DNA of 64,000 nucleotides, from positions 1,426,001 through 1,490,000 of the forward strand of contig NZ_JBAJNO010000009.1 in the NCBI RefSeq assembly GCF_036880985.1, written 5' to 3'. Shown here piece after piece: positions 34,798 to 44,160 of the stretch; within the stretch, counting starts at the first letter, position 1; the number at the start of each line of letters is the position of its first letter. The DNA comes from Limibacter armeniacum. Its GTDB lineage: Bacteria > Bacteroidota > Bacteroidia > Cytophagales > Flammeovirgaceae. The notes beneath the pieces are model-generated. The model did no database searches, had not been told where the DNA came from, and saw only the letters and a program-made list of their open reading frames with translations. The position numbers and the translations under genes are program-made.

Positions 34798-36408
34798 TTA
34801 CAATGGTAGGTTACTGTGCTTCTTCTTCGGCATCTGATCTACTTTATTTTCCAGCATTTCAAATGCTGAAATCAGCCTTTCCCTTGTTTGCTCAGGACGA
34901 ATCACTTCATCAATGAAACCTCTGTATGCTGCCCTGTAAGGATTGGCAAAGGTTTCAGTGTATTCATCCACTTTCTCTTGCAATTTAGCATCAGAATCCT
35001 CTGCAGCCTGAATTTCTTTTCTAAAAATAATTTCCGAAGCTCCCTTAGCACCCATTACAGCAATCTCGGCAGAAGGCCAAGCAAAATTCATGTCTGCACC
35101 AATGTGTTTAGAGTTCATCACATCGTATGCTCCTCCGTAAGCTTTTCTAGTAATTACAGTTACTCTCGGTACGGTAGCCTCACAGAATGCATAAAGCAGT
35201 TTTGCTCCTTCCGATATAATGCCATTCCATTCCTGATCTGTTCCTGGCAAGAAGCCCGGTACATCTTCAAATACCAATAGCGGCACATTAAAGGCATCAC
35301 AGAACCTTACAAATCGGGCTGCTTTCTTGCTTGCCTTGATATCCAACACTCCTGCCAATACAGCTGGCTGGTTACCGACAATACCAATGCTTCTTCCACC
35401 AATACGGGCAAAGCCTACTACTATATTTTCAGCATAATCCTTATGCACTTCAAAGAAACTGTCTTCGTCAACTGTTTCCTTGATGATATCTCTCATGTCA
35501 TATGGCTGGTTTGGGTTGTCAGGCACAATATTCATGAGACCTTCTCTCACTTCACTGCCTTGCCCCTCATAAGGATATACTGGAGCAGTATCTTCACAAT
35601 TCTGAGGAATATAACTCAGCAGCTGACGGATGTTATTGATACATACCACTTCATTGGCACAAGAGAAATGTGTCACACCACTCTTTGTGCTATGTGTACT
35701 TGCACCTCCTAGTTCTTCTGCAGTTACCTCTTCATGTGTCACTGTCTTGACCACGTTAGGACCAGTAACAAACATATATGACGTATTTTCTACCATCATG
35801 ATAAAGTCCGTAATGGCAGGAGAATAAACCGCTCCACCTGCACAAGGTCCCATAATCGCCGAAATTTGAGGAACTACTCCTGAAGCCTTTGTATTACGAT
35901 AGAAGATATCCGCATAACCACCCAAAGATTTCACCCCTTCCTGAATACGAGCTCCTCCCGAATCATTCAGTCCAATAACAGGAGCTCCATTTTTCATGGC
36001 CAAGTCCATGATCTTACAAATCTTCTCTGCATGTGATTCTGAAAGCGAACCTCCGAAAACTGTAAAATCCTGCGAAAACACATAAGTTAACCTACCATTT
36101 ACCTTCCCGTATCCTGTCACCACACCATCACCAAGGTAATGTTCCTGATCCAACCCAAAGGCTGTTTCACGGTGACGAACAAACTTGCCTATCTCATGGA
36201 AAGTCCCTTCATCCACCAAGAGTTCAATTCGCTCACGTGCTGTCAGTTTTCCTTTCTTATGCTGAGCTGCAACTCGCTTCTCACCTCCTCCTTGTTCTGC
36301 TATTCGGTTAAGTTCTTCAAGTTTTTGTAATTTCTTTTCCATCTGGGTTTCCGTTTTAGCCGCTACAGCTTCTTCGTCTAAAGTATTATTCAATGTGTTG
36401 TTGTTCAT
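34798..36408 (-). CDS. acyl-CoA carboxylase carboxyltransferase (PccB/MmdA type)
   Basis: The 536-residue protein is a carboxyltransferase subunit of propionyl/methylmalonyl-CoA type. The N-terminal half has [23 protein letters not shown]-like region, [17 protein letters not shown] and [18 protein letters not shown]; the C-terminal half has [50 protein letters not shown] and [14 protein letters not shown]. It carries the carboxyl from biotin to an acyl-CoA, or decarboxylates methylmalonyl-CoA in the MmdA case. Biotin carboxylase and carrier genes are not adjacent, so the partner is encoded elsewhere. The start [10 protein letters not shown] is low-complexity. Confidence 0.94.
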   Translation of the reverse strand: MNNNTLNNTLDEEAVAAKTETQMEKKLQKLEELNRIAEQGGGEKRVAAQHKKGKLTARERIELLVDEGTFHEIGKFVRHRETAFGLDQEHYLGDGVVTGYGKVNGRLTYVFSQDFTVFGGSLSESHAEKICKIMDLAMKNGAPVIGLNDSGGARIQEGVKSLGGYADIFYRNTKASGVVPQISAIMGPCAGGAVYSPAITDFIMMVENTSYMFVTGPNVVKTVTHEEVTAEELGGASTHSTKSGVTHFSCANEVVCINNIRQLLSYIPQNCEDTAPVYPYEGQGSEVREGLMNIVPDNPNQPYDMRDIIKETVDEDSFFEVHKDYAENIVVGFARIGGRSIGIVGNQPAVLAGVLDIKASKKAARFVRFCDAFNVPLLVFEDVPGFLPGTDQEWNGIISEGAKLLYAFCEATVPRVTVITRKAYGGAYDVMNSKHIGADMNFAWPSAEIAVMGAKGASEIIFRKEIQAAEDSDAKLQEKVDEYTETFANPYRAAYRGFIDEVIRPEQTRERLISAFEMLENKVDQMPKKKHSNLPL

Positions 36409-36545
36409 GTTCGTTTGTGTTGTAAGTTGGTTGTATTAGAATGGTTTATTCTGCGATCAGGTTTTTACGCTTTTCGCTTTGATATGCCAATTAGCTTTAC
36501 AAATTACTTCAATCCAAATTATTAACCAATATACACAACATCCCA

Positions 36546-36576
36546 TTGGGGTTACCATGCATATTCAGTAACTTTG
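36546..36576 (+). promoter_or_regulatory. candidate Bacteroidota promoter for the FKBP operon
   Basis: TTG (36546-36548) and TAACTTTG (36569-36576) are 20 bp apart, close to consensus. The start would fall about 90 bp before the first SlyD-like gene. Confidence 0.55.
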
Positions 36577-36668
36577 CAGATTAAATAATGTGTTAAAGAA
36601 ACACATCCCAATGGCTTTATGATTACCATCAATAATCATCAGCCTGATAATGACAGACAACTACATAA

Positions 36669-37157
36669 ATGAAAGCAGAAAAAGATAAAGTAGTCGTAAT
36701 CACTTACGACCTGACAGAAGGAAATGCTGATGGAGAAATGATTCAGCTTGTTGACAGCAACGAACCATTTGAATTCCTTTTCGGTCACCACAATGTATTG
36801 CCACAGTTTGAAGAAGAACTTGGCGGCAAAGAGGTTGGTTATAAGTTCAGTTTTGGCATCAAGGCTGATGATGCTTACGGTGAAAGAGAAGCAGGAGCTG
36901 TAGTTGAGTTGGAAAAAGCCGTTTTCAATATTGAAGGTGAAGCTATGCAGGAAGACCTATTACAAGCTGGTAATGTACTTCCTATGGTAGGTCCTGAAGG
37001 AATGCCTATGGACGGTGTAATTCTGGAAGTAAAAGATACAACTGTTGTAATGGACTTCAACCATCCTTTGGCTGGCATTGATCTGCACTTTGAAGGTGAA
37101 ATCATTGATATCAGAGAAGCTACTTCTGAAGAAATTAGCAACGAGGGGATTTTCTAA
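36669..37157 (+). CDS. SlyD-like FKBP-type peptidyl-prolyl isomerase, copy 1
   Basis: The 162-residue protein has the FKBP half-sites VVVITYDLTEGNADGEMI, FEFLFGHHNVLPQFEEELGGKEVGYKFSF and DAYGEREAGAV, with the insert-in-flap (IF) domain typical of SlyD (GNVLPMVGPEGMPMDGVI) and a return strand VMDFNHPLAGIDLHFEGEII. The His-rich tail of SlyD is absent. It speeds prolyl bond rotation and has chaperone activity. The gene starts 27 bp before a paralogue and the two form an operon. Confidence 0.93.
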   Translation: MKAEKDKVVVITYDLTEGNADGEMIQLVDSNEPFEFLFGHHNVLPQFEEELGGKEVGYKFSFGIKADDAYGEREAGAVVELEKAVFNIEGEAMQEDLLQAGNVLPMVGPEGMPMDGVILEVKDTTVVMDFNHPLAGIDLHFEGEIIDIREATSEEISNEGIF

Positions 37158-37184
37158 GCAATAAGGATTCAGATATCTTTAACT

Positions 37185-37703
37185 ATGAAAGCAGATAACA
37201 ACAAAGTAGTATCAGTACTTTATACCTTATATGAAAATAATGTGGATGGTCGCTTTTTGGAGAAAACTCCTGAAGAAGATCCATTCAGCTTTATATTCGG
37301 AACAGGTGGTGTTTTACAAGAGTTTGAAAACAACTTGAAAGGTAAAAAGGCTGGAGATAAATTCGAGTTCGTAATCCAATCTGAAGATGCTTACGGTCCT
37401 GTTGACCCTAATATGAGTAAAGTTGAGATTGAAAAATCCATCTTTGGTCTGTCTGATGAGGAAGAAATGGAGGCCATGTTCCAAGTGGGGCACGTATTGC
37501 CAATGCTGGATCAGGACGGTTTCCAATGGGATGGCAAAATCATCAAGGTCAAGAAGAACACCTTGATTATGGACTTGAACCACGAATACGCTGGCATGAA
37601 CCTTTACTTCAAAGGTGAGGTGATTGGCGTTCGTGAAGCTACTCGAGAAGAACTCGACTACGGGGAAGATGGCGAAGACAATATCGAAATCGTATCCAAA
37701 TAA
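37185..37703 (+). CDS. SlyD-like FKBP-type peptidyl-prolyl isomerase, copy 2
   Basis: The 172-residue paralogue has the same domains (VVSVLYTLYENNVDG, FSFIFGTGGVLQEFENNLKGKKAGDKFEF, DAYGPVDPN, HVLPMLDQDGFQWDGKI, IMDLNHEYAGMNLYFKGEV) but about 40% of residues differ from copy 1 and the C-terminus has a longer acidic tail (DYGEDGEDNIE). The substitutions around the prolyl pocket suggest a different client range, as in SlyD/FkpB pairs. It ends at a terminator. Confidence 0.92.
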   Translation: MKADNNKVVSVLYTLYENNVDGRFLEKTPEEDPFSFIFGTGGVLQEFENNLKGKKAGDKFEFVIQSEDAYGPVDPNMSKVEIEKSIFGLSDEEEMEAMFQVGHVLPMLDQDGFQWDGKIIKVKKNTLIMDLNHEYAGMNLYFKGEVIGVREATREELDYGEDGEDNIEIVSK

Positions 37704-37723
37704 ATAGAAAGAACCATATAAAG

Positions 37724-37753
37724 AGCCGGACGGGAAACTGTTCGGCTTTTTTT
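37724..37753 (+). terminator. rho-independent terminator after the FKBP operon
   Basis: AGCCGGAC (37724-37731) pairs with GTTCGGCT (37740-37747), one G-U pair, followed by TTTTTT. Confidence 0.88.
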
Positions 37754-37835
37754 GTTTCCATTTTTATTAAATCAGACTTCCCTCTACATTTAGTCACTGT
37801 TTTGTATTAGCAAACTACTAAACTCAAATACATTT

Positions 37836-39263
37836 ATGATGGACATTCAAGCTTTCAGAAAAAATGCGCACCAGATGGTCGACTGGATGGCGGACTACTT
37901 TGAACAGATTGAGCAGTATCCTGTCAAGTCTCAGGTAAAGCCCAACGACATCTATCAACTGCTTCCGGAAACTGCTCCAGAACAGGCTGAAGATTTTCAA
38001 GCAATCTTTTCTGACTTTCAGAAGACAATTTTACAAGGTATCACCCACTGGCAGAGTCCGAACTTTTTTGCCTACTTCCCAGCCAACAGCAGCTACCCTT
38101 CTGTACTCGCCGAAATGTTGACTGCAACAATGGGCGCTCAGTGTATGATATGGGAAACTTCTCCAGCTGCAGCCGAATTGGAAGAGAGAATGATGGAATG
38201 GCTCAAAGAAATGATGGGCTTACCTAACGAGTTTGTAGGCGTAATACAGGACACAGCCTCTACAGCAACACTCTGTGCCATACTGTCTGCCCGTGAAAAA
38301 GCTTCAGGCTTCACTATCAATCACACTGGTTTTACAGGAAAGGAGCAGTTTCGTGTTTACTGTTCCTCCCAAACGCACTCTTCCATTGACAAGGCTGTCA
38401 GGATTGCAGGATTGGGTTCTGACCACCTCAGAAAAATTGAGGTCGATGAGCACTTTGCCATGAAAGCTGACAAGCTTCAAGCTGCCATCATTGAAGATAT
38501 TGCCAATGGCTTTACGCCACTTTGTGTAGTAGCGGCAACCGGCACCACAAGCTCTACAGCAATGGATCCGATAAAAATGATTGGGGAGGTCTGTCAACAA
38601 CACAATGTGTGGCTTCACGTAGACGCAGCCTATGCGGGTACAGCAGCCATCTTACCCGAAAAACGTTGGATACTGGATGGGTTGGAATTGGCAGACTCTT
38701 ATGTATTCAACCCACATAAATGGATGTTTACCAACTTCGATTGCACAGCTTATTATGTTAAGGACAAAGGAGCGCTTATTCGAACTTTTGAAATTCTTCC
38801 TGAATACTTAAAGACTAAAAATGACCATACCGTTAATAACTACCGTGATTGGGGTGTGCAATTAGGACGAAGGTTTAGAGCACTCAAACTATGGTTTGTG
38901 ATCAGAAGCTTTGGCGTTGAGGGTATTCGAAACCGACTTCGTGACCATCTTTCATATGCAACGTATTTTGAACAGGAGATCAAGCAGCGTTTTGAGGTCG
39001 AGATAATGACCCCTACTCACCTCAACCTTGTTTGCTTCAGGTTCAAGCCAACAGGTCTGTCGGAAGATGCCCTTGAGAAGTACAACCAAGGTATATTGGA
39101 TAATATTAACAAGTCAGGAAAGGCATATCTCACACATACCAAACTTGATGGAAAATACACTATCAGAGCTGTATTTGGACAAACGTATCTTCAAAAAAAG
39201 CACGTTTCTGCACTGATTTCGCTGCTTGAAGAAGTAAACACAGAACATACGCTAAAACGTTAA
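37836..39263 (+). CDS. PLP-dependent aromatic-L-amino-acid decarboxylase family protein
   Basis: The 475-residue protein has the group II decarboxylase fold. The early HWQSPNFFAYFPANSSYPS is the substrate-pocket segment shared with plant and animal aromatic amino acid decarboxylases, and the PLP Lys is in NPHKWMFTNFDC; LHVDAAYAGTA holds the PLP-contacting Asp and FTIN is seen near IQDTAS (the usual Q-G-T-AS). It probably decarboxylates Dopa/Tyr/Trp-like residues; the exact amine cannot be read. Its closest match is to AADC rather than glutamate decarboxylase. It is a single gene. Confidence 0.9.
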   Translation: MMDIQAFRKNAHQMVDWMADYFEQIEQYPVKSQVKPNDIYQLLPETAPEQAEDFQAIFSDFQKTILQGITHWQSPNFFAYFPANSSYPSVLAEMLTATMGAQCMIWETSPAAAELEERMMEWLKEMMGLPNEFVGVIQDTASTATLCAILSAREKASGFTINHTGFTGKEQFRVYCSSQTHSSIDKAVRIAGLGSDHLRKIEVDEHFAMKADKLQAAIIEDIANGFTPLCVVAATGTTSSTAMDPIKMIGEVCQQHNVWLHVDAAYAGTAAILPEKRWILDGLELADSYVFNPHKWMFTNFDCTAYYVKDKGALIRTFEILPEYLKTKNDHTVNNYRDWGVQLGRRFRALKLWFVIRSFGVEGIRNRLRDHLSYATYFEQEIKQRFEVEIMTPTHLNLVCFRFKPTGLSEDALEKYNQGILDNINKSGKAYLTHTKLDGKYTIRAVFGQTYLQKKHVSALISLLEEVNTEHTLKR

Positions 39264-39411
39264 TTTTCAATCATTAACAACAAAAAATGCATTTATATAA
39301 AATTCCTTACATACAAGTGCATCTACATATGTTCTAAATAACAATACACACTTGGAGATCTTGGTATTTTACAATACTTTCATCCCATATTTAAATTAAA
39401 ACAATATATTC

Positions 39412-41070
39412 ATGAAGACTTCGCACTTTCTCATAGCTGCCACAGCTTGTGGTATGTTAATGACCGGATGTGGAAAAACAACTGAAAAAAAGGAAAGTCA
39501 AGAACAGACTGACAGTAAAACAGACAAAGGTACTGAGCTGATGAGCAACTACACATCGTTCAAGCTTACTACTGACCTCAGTCACTTGTCAGAAGATCAA
39601 AAAAGCATGGTAGGGCTTCTGATTGAAGCATCTCAGATTATGGATGACTTGTTCTGGAAACAAGCTTATCCAGGAGACAAAACCAAGCTGCTAAACGGCA
39701 TTCAGGACGCAAACCTGAAATCCTATGCACAGATCAATTATGGTCCTTGGGACAGAATCAACAATAATGAGCCTTTCATCAACGGTGTAGGCGAAAAACC
39801 AAAAACTGCCAACTTCTATCCTACCAATATTACCAAGGAAGAATTTGAGGCACTAGACAATAATGAAAAGACTAGCCTTTATACAGTTCTCAGAAGAGAT
39901 GAACAGGGTAAACTGAAGGTTATCCCTTACTCTGAAGCTTATAAAGATGAGCTGAGCAAAGCTGCCTCATTACTGGAAGAAGCTGCCAAGCTTGCCAAAG
40001 ACGAAGGTTTCAAGCAATACCTGACATTAAGAGCTGAGGCCCTGATGAGTAATGACTATTACAATTCAGACATTGCGTGGATGGATATGAAGGACAATAT
40101 GATTGACCTTGTATATGGTCCTATTGAAAACTATGAAGACAAGCTTTATGGTTACAAAGCGTCCTTTGAAGCATATGTCTTGATTAAAGACATGGAGTGG
40201 TCTGAAAAGTTGGCAAAATATGCTCAGTTTTTACCTGAACTCCAAGAGGGATTACCAGTGCCTGACAACTACAAACAGGAAAAGCCTGGTACTGACTCGC
40301 AACTGAATGCCTATGATGTAGTCTTCTATGCAGGGGACTGTAATGCGGGTTCTAAAACAATTGCGATCAACCTGCCAAATGATGAAAGGGTTCAACTGAA
40401 AAAAGGATCTCGCCGCCTGCAACTGAAAAATGCAATGCGTGCCAAGTTTGACAAGATCCTGGTACCTATCTCAGATGTACTAATAGATCCTTCACAAAAG
40501 CAGCACATTACGTTTGACGCCTTTTTTGCCAATACGATGTTTCACGAAGTGGCACACGGTTTGGGTATAAAAAATACAATTAGCGGAAAAGGTACAGTAA
40601 GAGACGCACTGAAAGATACTTATTCTGCTTTGGAAGAAGGCAAGGCAGACATACTGGGCCTTTACATGGTAAAGAAACTCCATGAAAAGGGTGAAATTGA
40701 TGGTGATATGAAAGATTACTACACCACTTTCATGGCTGGCATCTTCCGTTCGGTAAGGTTTGGTGCTGCTTCAGCACACGGGGCTGCCAACATGATCCGT
40801 TTCAACTTCTTCCAATCATACGGTGCTTTTGAGAAAACACCTGAAGGCAAATACAAAGTCAATTATGACAAAATGGAAGAAGCAATGAATGCACTTTCTG
40901 AAAAAATCCTGATCCTGCAAGGTGATGGTGACTATGAAGGTGTCAACAAGCTTGTAAGTGAAATGGGAAATATCTCAGCTGATCTGCAAGCTGACTTGAA
41001 CAAATTAGGCGAAGCTGGCATCCCAGTTGACGTAGTGTTTGAGCAAGGTAAAAGTGCTTTAAATATATAA
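39412..41070 (+). CDS. lipoprotein metallopeptidase, M49-like (dipeptidyl peptidase III-related)
   Basis: The 552-residue product has a lipoprotein signal (lipobox LMTGC, Cys about residue 20) followed by a linker rich in K, E, Q and T. The metal motif is TMFHEVAHGLG, an HExxH of five-residue spacing, with the second motif ALEEGKADILGLYM, a match to the M49-like EExxxxD. Classical DPP III has a longer HELLGH, so this is a bacterial branch. It may clip dipeptides from peptides at the cell surface. An upstream putative promoter lacks a clean -7 box. Confidence 0.8.
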   Translation: MKTSHFLIAATACGMLMTGCGKTTEKKESQEQTDSKTDKGTELMSNYTSFKLTTDLSHLSEDQKSMVGLLIEASQIMDDLFWKQAYPGDKTKLLNGIQDANLKSYAQINYGPWDRINNNEPFINGVGEKPKTANFYPTNITKEEFEALDNNEKTSLYTVLRRDEQGKLKVIPYSEAYKDELSKAASLLEEAAKLAKDEGFKQYLTLRAEALMSNDYYNSDIAWMDMKDNMIDLVYGPIENYEDKLYGYKASFEAYVLIKDMEWSEKLAKYAQFLPELQEGLPVPDNYKQEKPGTDSQLNAYDVVFYAGDCNAGSKTIAINLPNDERVQLKKGSRRLQLKNAMRAKFDKILVPISDVLIDPSQKQHITFDAFFANTMFHEVAHGLGIKNTISGKGTVRDALKDTYSALEEGKADILGLYMVKKLHEKGEIDGDMKDYYTTFMAGIFRSVRFGAASAHGAANMIRFNFFQSYGAFEKTPEGKYKVNYDKMEEAMNALSEKILILQGDGDYEGVNKLVSEMGNISADLQADLNKLGEAGIPVDVVFEQGKSALNI

Positions 41071-41146
41071 TCTAGCGTAGATCTTTTGTGAATATTAATT
41101 CATACGAATTTCACAAAGTCATCGTTTGTTCATTGAGAAGGTCAGG

Positions 41147-41171
41147 GTAGCCCAGCTGTAATCTGGGCTAC
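41147..41171. terminator. stem-loop after the metallopeptidase gene
   Basis: GTAGCCCAG (41147-41155) pairs with CTGGGCTAC (41163-41171), with no T run after it on the plus strand, so termination is uncertain. Confidence 0.45.
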
Positions 41172-41255
41172 TCCTAACCTAATAACTAAACTTCGCTTTT
41201 TTAGCTAGCTAACTTAATCCTCAGGAAGGATATTTTTCATGTCAATTTTTATTCG

Positions 41256-41993
41256 ATGAGATTACTCGCTGTTTCTTGGGCAATCGTTTTGTCCACTTTT
41301 TTATTAAATACTTCTTTCGGACAGCATCATGAGCTTACAGCTGGTATTGGAAAGTTAAAGCCTATATCTGACTTGTCTTGGACCCACACAGCGGGCACAA
41401 GCTATTCAGTATCATATGCCAAACACTTTCCTGATAAGATCAAGTACCACAAAGCAAAAAAGAAAAAGAAGAGAGATGATTACTATGCAAACATCAAAGC
41501 CAAATACAGAAACTATTATCTTAAAGGCTTGACTCAGGACTTTTTGGAAAGCGGTTGGTCATTAGATGCCAGCATCACTTATGCCCAGCTGCCGACTATT
41601 TCAGACACACTTTATTTTGACTCAGGTGACGGCTATTACAGCATGTCTTTCAGCGATTATGAGTTAATCCAACTAAGTGTTGGTACACGATACAATTACC
41701 GTATCAGCTTCGGTTCCATGATATATGGTGGTGCAGATTTGGGTTACTGCTACAACCGTTATACCGCTGATGACAGTAATATCATTCCTCCTTTTGATGG
41801 AGGAGTACTTGTATCACCTAAAATTGGACTATCTCATTTTTTCACTTATGCGATTGGGATTCGATTACAGACACAACTTCACATGTACTTCCCTATGACA
41901 GGGCTTGACAATGAAGCAGGCCGTTCATACTTCGATCCTACCCAAGGAAAATTCGCACTACAAAACAGTATCAACCTCGTAGTCCGGATTTAA
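41256..41993 (+). CDS. exported beta-barrel-like protein, function unknown
   Basis: The 245-residue product has a signal peptide ending at FG-QHH (MRLLAVSWAIVLSTFLLNTS) and alternating beta strands (YSVSYAKHFPDKI, WSLDASITYAQLPTI, YNYRISFGSMIYGGADLGYCYN, YAIGIRLQTQLHMYFP) ending in NLVVRI, which suggests a small outer-membrane barrel. A KKKKKRDD run at about residues 70-77 forms a periplasmic or extracellular loop. I cannot assign a function. It is followed 23 bp later by a lipoprotein gene, so the two are likely an operon. Confidence 0.6.
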   Translation: MRLLAVSWAIVLSTFLLNTSFGQHHELTAGIGKLKPISDLSWTHTAGTSYSVSYAKHFPDKIKYHKAKKKKKRDDYYANIKAKYRNYYLKGLTQDFLESGWSLDASITYAQLPTISDTLYFDSGDGYYSMSFSDYELIQLSVGTRYNYRISFGSMIYGGADLGYCYNRYTADDSNIIPPFDGGVLVSPKIGLSHFFTYAIGIRLQTQLHMYFPMTGLDNEAGRSYFDPTQGKFALQNSINLVVRI

Positions 41994-42016
41994 TAAACCA
42001 AAAACAAGTTAAACCA

Positions 42017-42724
42017 ATGAAAAAAATTGTTTTTGCAGTGAATATCTTAGTCACGCTGCTATCAGCTTGTGCTACAGATACTCCGCTTTTATCTCAGGAA
42101 GAGCTGGAAAACAAATTAGGAGGTAAAACGATTGTCAACAAAAACGTCAGCGAAAGCGCCAGCTATCTACCTATCACCACAAATGGTTTCTGGATGTATT
42201 CGGTCGAAGGGAACTTCCTTACTTCTACATCTTTGAAAATGCAGTCTACTGGACAGAAAGTCCTGATCGGTGACTATGAGTATGATGAACTGGAGTCTTC
42301 TGTATTAGGCGCTGCTTACCATAGAAGTGAAGATGGCAAACATTATGGCATCAACTTCTTGCTGCTTCCCGGTACAACAGGAAGCAACCAGCAACCTGTC
42401 CTAATGTTGGATGAAAAACTGGACATAGGGGATTCATGGAGCGTTACTCCTGACAGTACTTCTGCTCAATATTATTCTTACGAATTCTCAATTGAAGACA
42501 AAGGGCTTCTGAAGAGTGTAAAGGATAGCTATTACGACAAAGTGATTCAGGTAAAAGTAAAATCAATTATCCATACTTCTAGTAATGGCGACCTTGAAGC
42601 TGGAGTTGAAAACCTGTTCTTTGCAAAAGGTGTAGGACTTATTTCGGTAGAAAAAGACTACTCTGAAGCAGGCACCGGCATGATTCAACTGATTGATAAC
42701 AATATCCTATCTGGCAGTTTCTAG
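42017..42724 (+). CDS. lipoprotein of unknown function
   Basis: The 235-residue product has a lipoprotein signal (MKKIVFAVNILVTLLSAC, lipobox LLSAC). The mature region is rich in beta strands and contains YLPITTNGFWMYSVEGNF, a stretch seen at the start of many Bacteroidota lipoproteins, then LLPGTTGSNQQPVLMLDEKLDIGDSWSVTPD. It is probably the partner of the preceding barrel protein. No functional motif is visible. Confidence 0.65.
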   Translation: MKKIVFAVNILVTLLSACATDTPLLSQEELENKLGGKTIVNKNVSESASYLPITTNGFWMYSVEGNFLTSTSLKMQSTGQKVLIGDYEYDELESSVLGAAYHRSEDGKHYGINFLLLPGTTGSNQQPVLMLDEKLDIGDSWSVTPDSTSAQYYSYEFSIEDKGLLKSVKDSYYDKVIQVKVKSIIHTSSNGDLEAGVENLFFAKGVGLISVEKDYSEAGTGMIQLIDNNILSGSF

Positions 42725-42746
42725 AAACATACAGGTAAAAGACCGT

Positions 42747-42783
42747 AAAGCCATCAGCATATTTCCAATGCTGGTGGCTTTTT
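42747..42783 (+). terminator. rho-independent terminator
   Basis: AAAGCCATCAGCAT (42747-42760) pairs with ATGCTGGTGGCTTT (42768-42781), with one G-U pair, followed by a T run. Confidence 0.88.
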
Positions 42784-42872
42784 TATTCACTCATTTTTTA
42801 GAAAACCTAAAGAATCATCAGGCAGTTACCTAAATAACAAGCATTGACACGAGCAACAAACCATTGACTACT

Positions 42873-43103
42873 ATGAAAGACAAGCAAAAAAGGGAAGAAG
42901 TATTTCAGGAATACATCACTCCCACTCCTCATGATGTCAATAAGTTTATGGACAGCTATGAGCAACACAAGAAAAAAGCGTTTGACGGGTACCTGAAAGG
43001 TTATGTGAAGTATGACACATCCAAACATGATGATGACCATACCTATTATTGTGACGGATTTAACTACAATCCGCAAAAGCCCAACGACATCAATTACCAT
43101 TAA
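42873..43103 (+). CDS. small hypothetical protein
   Basis: The 76-residue product is highly charged (MKDKQKREEVFQEYITP, YEQHKKKAFDGYLKG, KHDDDHTYYCDGF). It sits between a terminator and a long stem-loop, which makes a stand-alone gene plausible, but the residue pattern gives no family. A convergent frame on the minus strand across the same bases is hydrophobic and less protein-like. Support comes from codon pattern and position only. Confidence 0.5.
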   Translation: MKDKQKREEVFQEYITPTPHDVNKFMDSYEQHKKKAFDGYLKGYVKYDTSKHDDDHTYYCDGFNYNPQKPNDINYH

Positions 43104-43121
43104 TTTCCCTTAATTGAGGGC

Positions 43122-43165
43122 TTGTATGCCACAAAGACTACGAAGTTTGCCTTTGTGGCATACAA
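43122..43165. other. perfect 15-bp stem-loop
   Basis: TTGTATGCCACAAAG (43122-43136) pairs perfectly with CTTTGTGGCATACAA (43151-43165) around a 14-base loop. No T tract follows, so it may be a terminator without tail, a protein-binding palindrome or a REP-like element. Confidence 0.7.
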
Positions 43166-43227
43166 CTTTCAAGGAACCTTCTTATTTTTGCCCATCGGAA
43201 ATTCAAATTACATTAAAGCCTTATAAA

Positions 43228-43707
43228 ATGATTCAAAGAGTCCAATCTATCTTTTTGGCGCTAGTAGCCATTTGTATGATCGCTGCGATCTTTATGCCTA
43301 CATGGCTGAAAGGTACTGTTGAGGGAGACGAATTTATGGTAGTAGCACTGATGGACGCAACTAATCTGACGATCTTCAACAATGGAGAGAAGGTTGGCAG
43401 CACTAGCACTTACTATATTGCGATCATCTCTGGTCTTGCTGCAATTATAGCATTCGCATCACTTTTCAGCTTCAAAAACCGTATGACACAGGTAAAATTC
43501 AACCTGCTTAATACGTTACTTATTGGTGGCGTGATGATGATCAACATTTACTTCTACTACTATTACCCTGAAACTCAGGAAGCATTAAAAACGAAGTGGG
43601 GTGTTGGTTTCTTCCTTCCATTTGCAGCTTTACTTTTCAACAACCTAGCTAACAGGTTTATCAAGAAAGACGAGCAATTGGTCAAATCAGTAGACAGACT
43701 GAGATAA
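43228..43707 (+). CDS. DUF4293 membrane protein
   Basis: The 159-residue product from ATG 43228 has the DUF4293 start MIQRVQSIFLALVAICMIAAIF followed by three more membrane segments (YYIAIISGLAAIIAFASLF, LLNTLLIGGVMMINIYFYYYY, FFLPFAALLFNNLANR) and an RFIKKDEQLVKSVDRLR C-terminal tail, which is characteristic. It is common in Bacteroidota and of unknown role; position in the inner membrane is expected. An upstream in-frame ATG belongs to the stem-loop region and is ignored. Confidence 0.85.
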   Translation: MIQRVQSIFLALVAICMIAAIFMPTWLKGTVEGDEFMVVALMDATNLTIFNNGEKVGSTSTYYIAIISGLAAIIAFASLFSFKNRMTQVKFNLLNTLLIGGVMMINIYFYYYYPETQEALKTKWGVGFFLPFAALLFNNLANRFIKKDEQLVKSVDRLR

Positions 43708-43724
43708 ACCACACTTTCATCCAC

Positions 43725-43764
43725 AAAAAAGGTCAGACAATTTCAAAATTGCCTGACCTTTTTT
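43725..43764. terminator. bidirectional rho-independent terminator
   Basis: Positions 43725-43743 (AAAAAAGGTCAGACAATTT) pair with 43746-43764 (complement AAAATTGCCTGACCTTTTT) with one mismatch, between DUF4293 and convergent folB. Confidence 0.88.
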
Positions 43765-43769
43765 ATGCC

Positions 43770-44126
43770 TTATTTCTGTCGGTGAATCGTGATGACTGAT
43801 GCCTTGCAGACTCCACCGATAGGTGGGTTGAATTTTCTGATTACCACTTTGGCTTCCTTTACCAAAGGGTGTATTTCAAAAATATTTTCCACGATACGGT
43901 TTCCAATATGTTCCAATAACTTCGACGGGGTTTCCATCTGGTTTTTCACAATCTTGTACAGAGATTCGTAGTTGACTGTTCCCGACAGGTCATCCTGTTC
44001 GGCTGCCAGTGAAAAATCTGTACTAACTTCCACGTCCACTCCGTATTTGTTCCCTATCTTCCTTTCTTCTTCATAGAAGCCGTGGTAGGCAAAAAACTCC
44101 ATCCCTTCCAATGCAATCTTATCCAT
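43770..44126 (-). CDS. folB: dihydroneopterin aldolase
   Basis: The 118-residue protein cleaves dihydroneopterin in folate synthesis. Its start MDKIALEGMEFFAYHGFYEEERKIGNKYGVDVEV contains the FYAYHGxxxxE motif, followed by VNYESLYKIVKNQMETPSKLLEHI, VRKFNPPIGGVCKASVI with the KxNPP active residues. Length and motifs are normal. It lies just downstream (minus-strand order) of the REC-kinase gene; the gap is 34 bp, so it might be read from that operon, but function is unrelated. Confidence 0.96.
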   Translation of the reverse strand: MDKIALEGMEFFAYHGFYEEERKIGNKYGVDVEVSTDFSLAAEQDDLSGTVNYESLYKIVKNQMETPSKLLEHIGNRIVENIFEIHPLVKEAKVVIRKFNPPIGGVCKASVITIHRQK

Positions 44127-44160
44127 GCTATTGTATGCTTATTCTCTTAAAAGTAAAAGT

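Noticed and set aside
42807-43100. Hydrophobic 97-codon frame on the minus strand opposite the 76-residue hypothetical.
   Set aside because: It is antisense to a frame that has better context (between terminator and stem-loop); hydrophobicity arises from the complement of charged codons.
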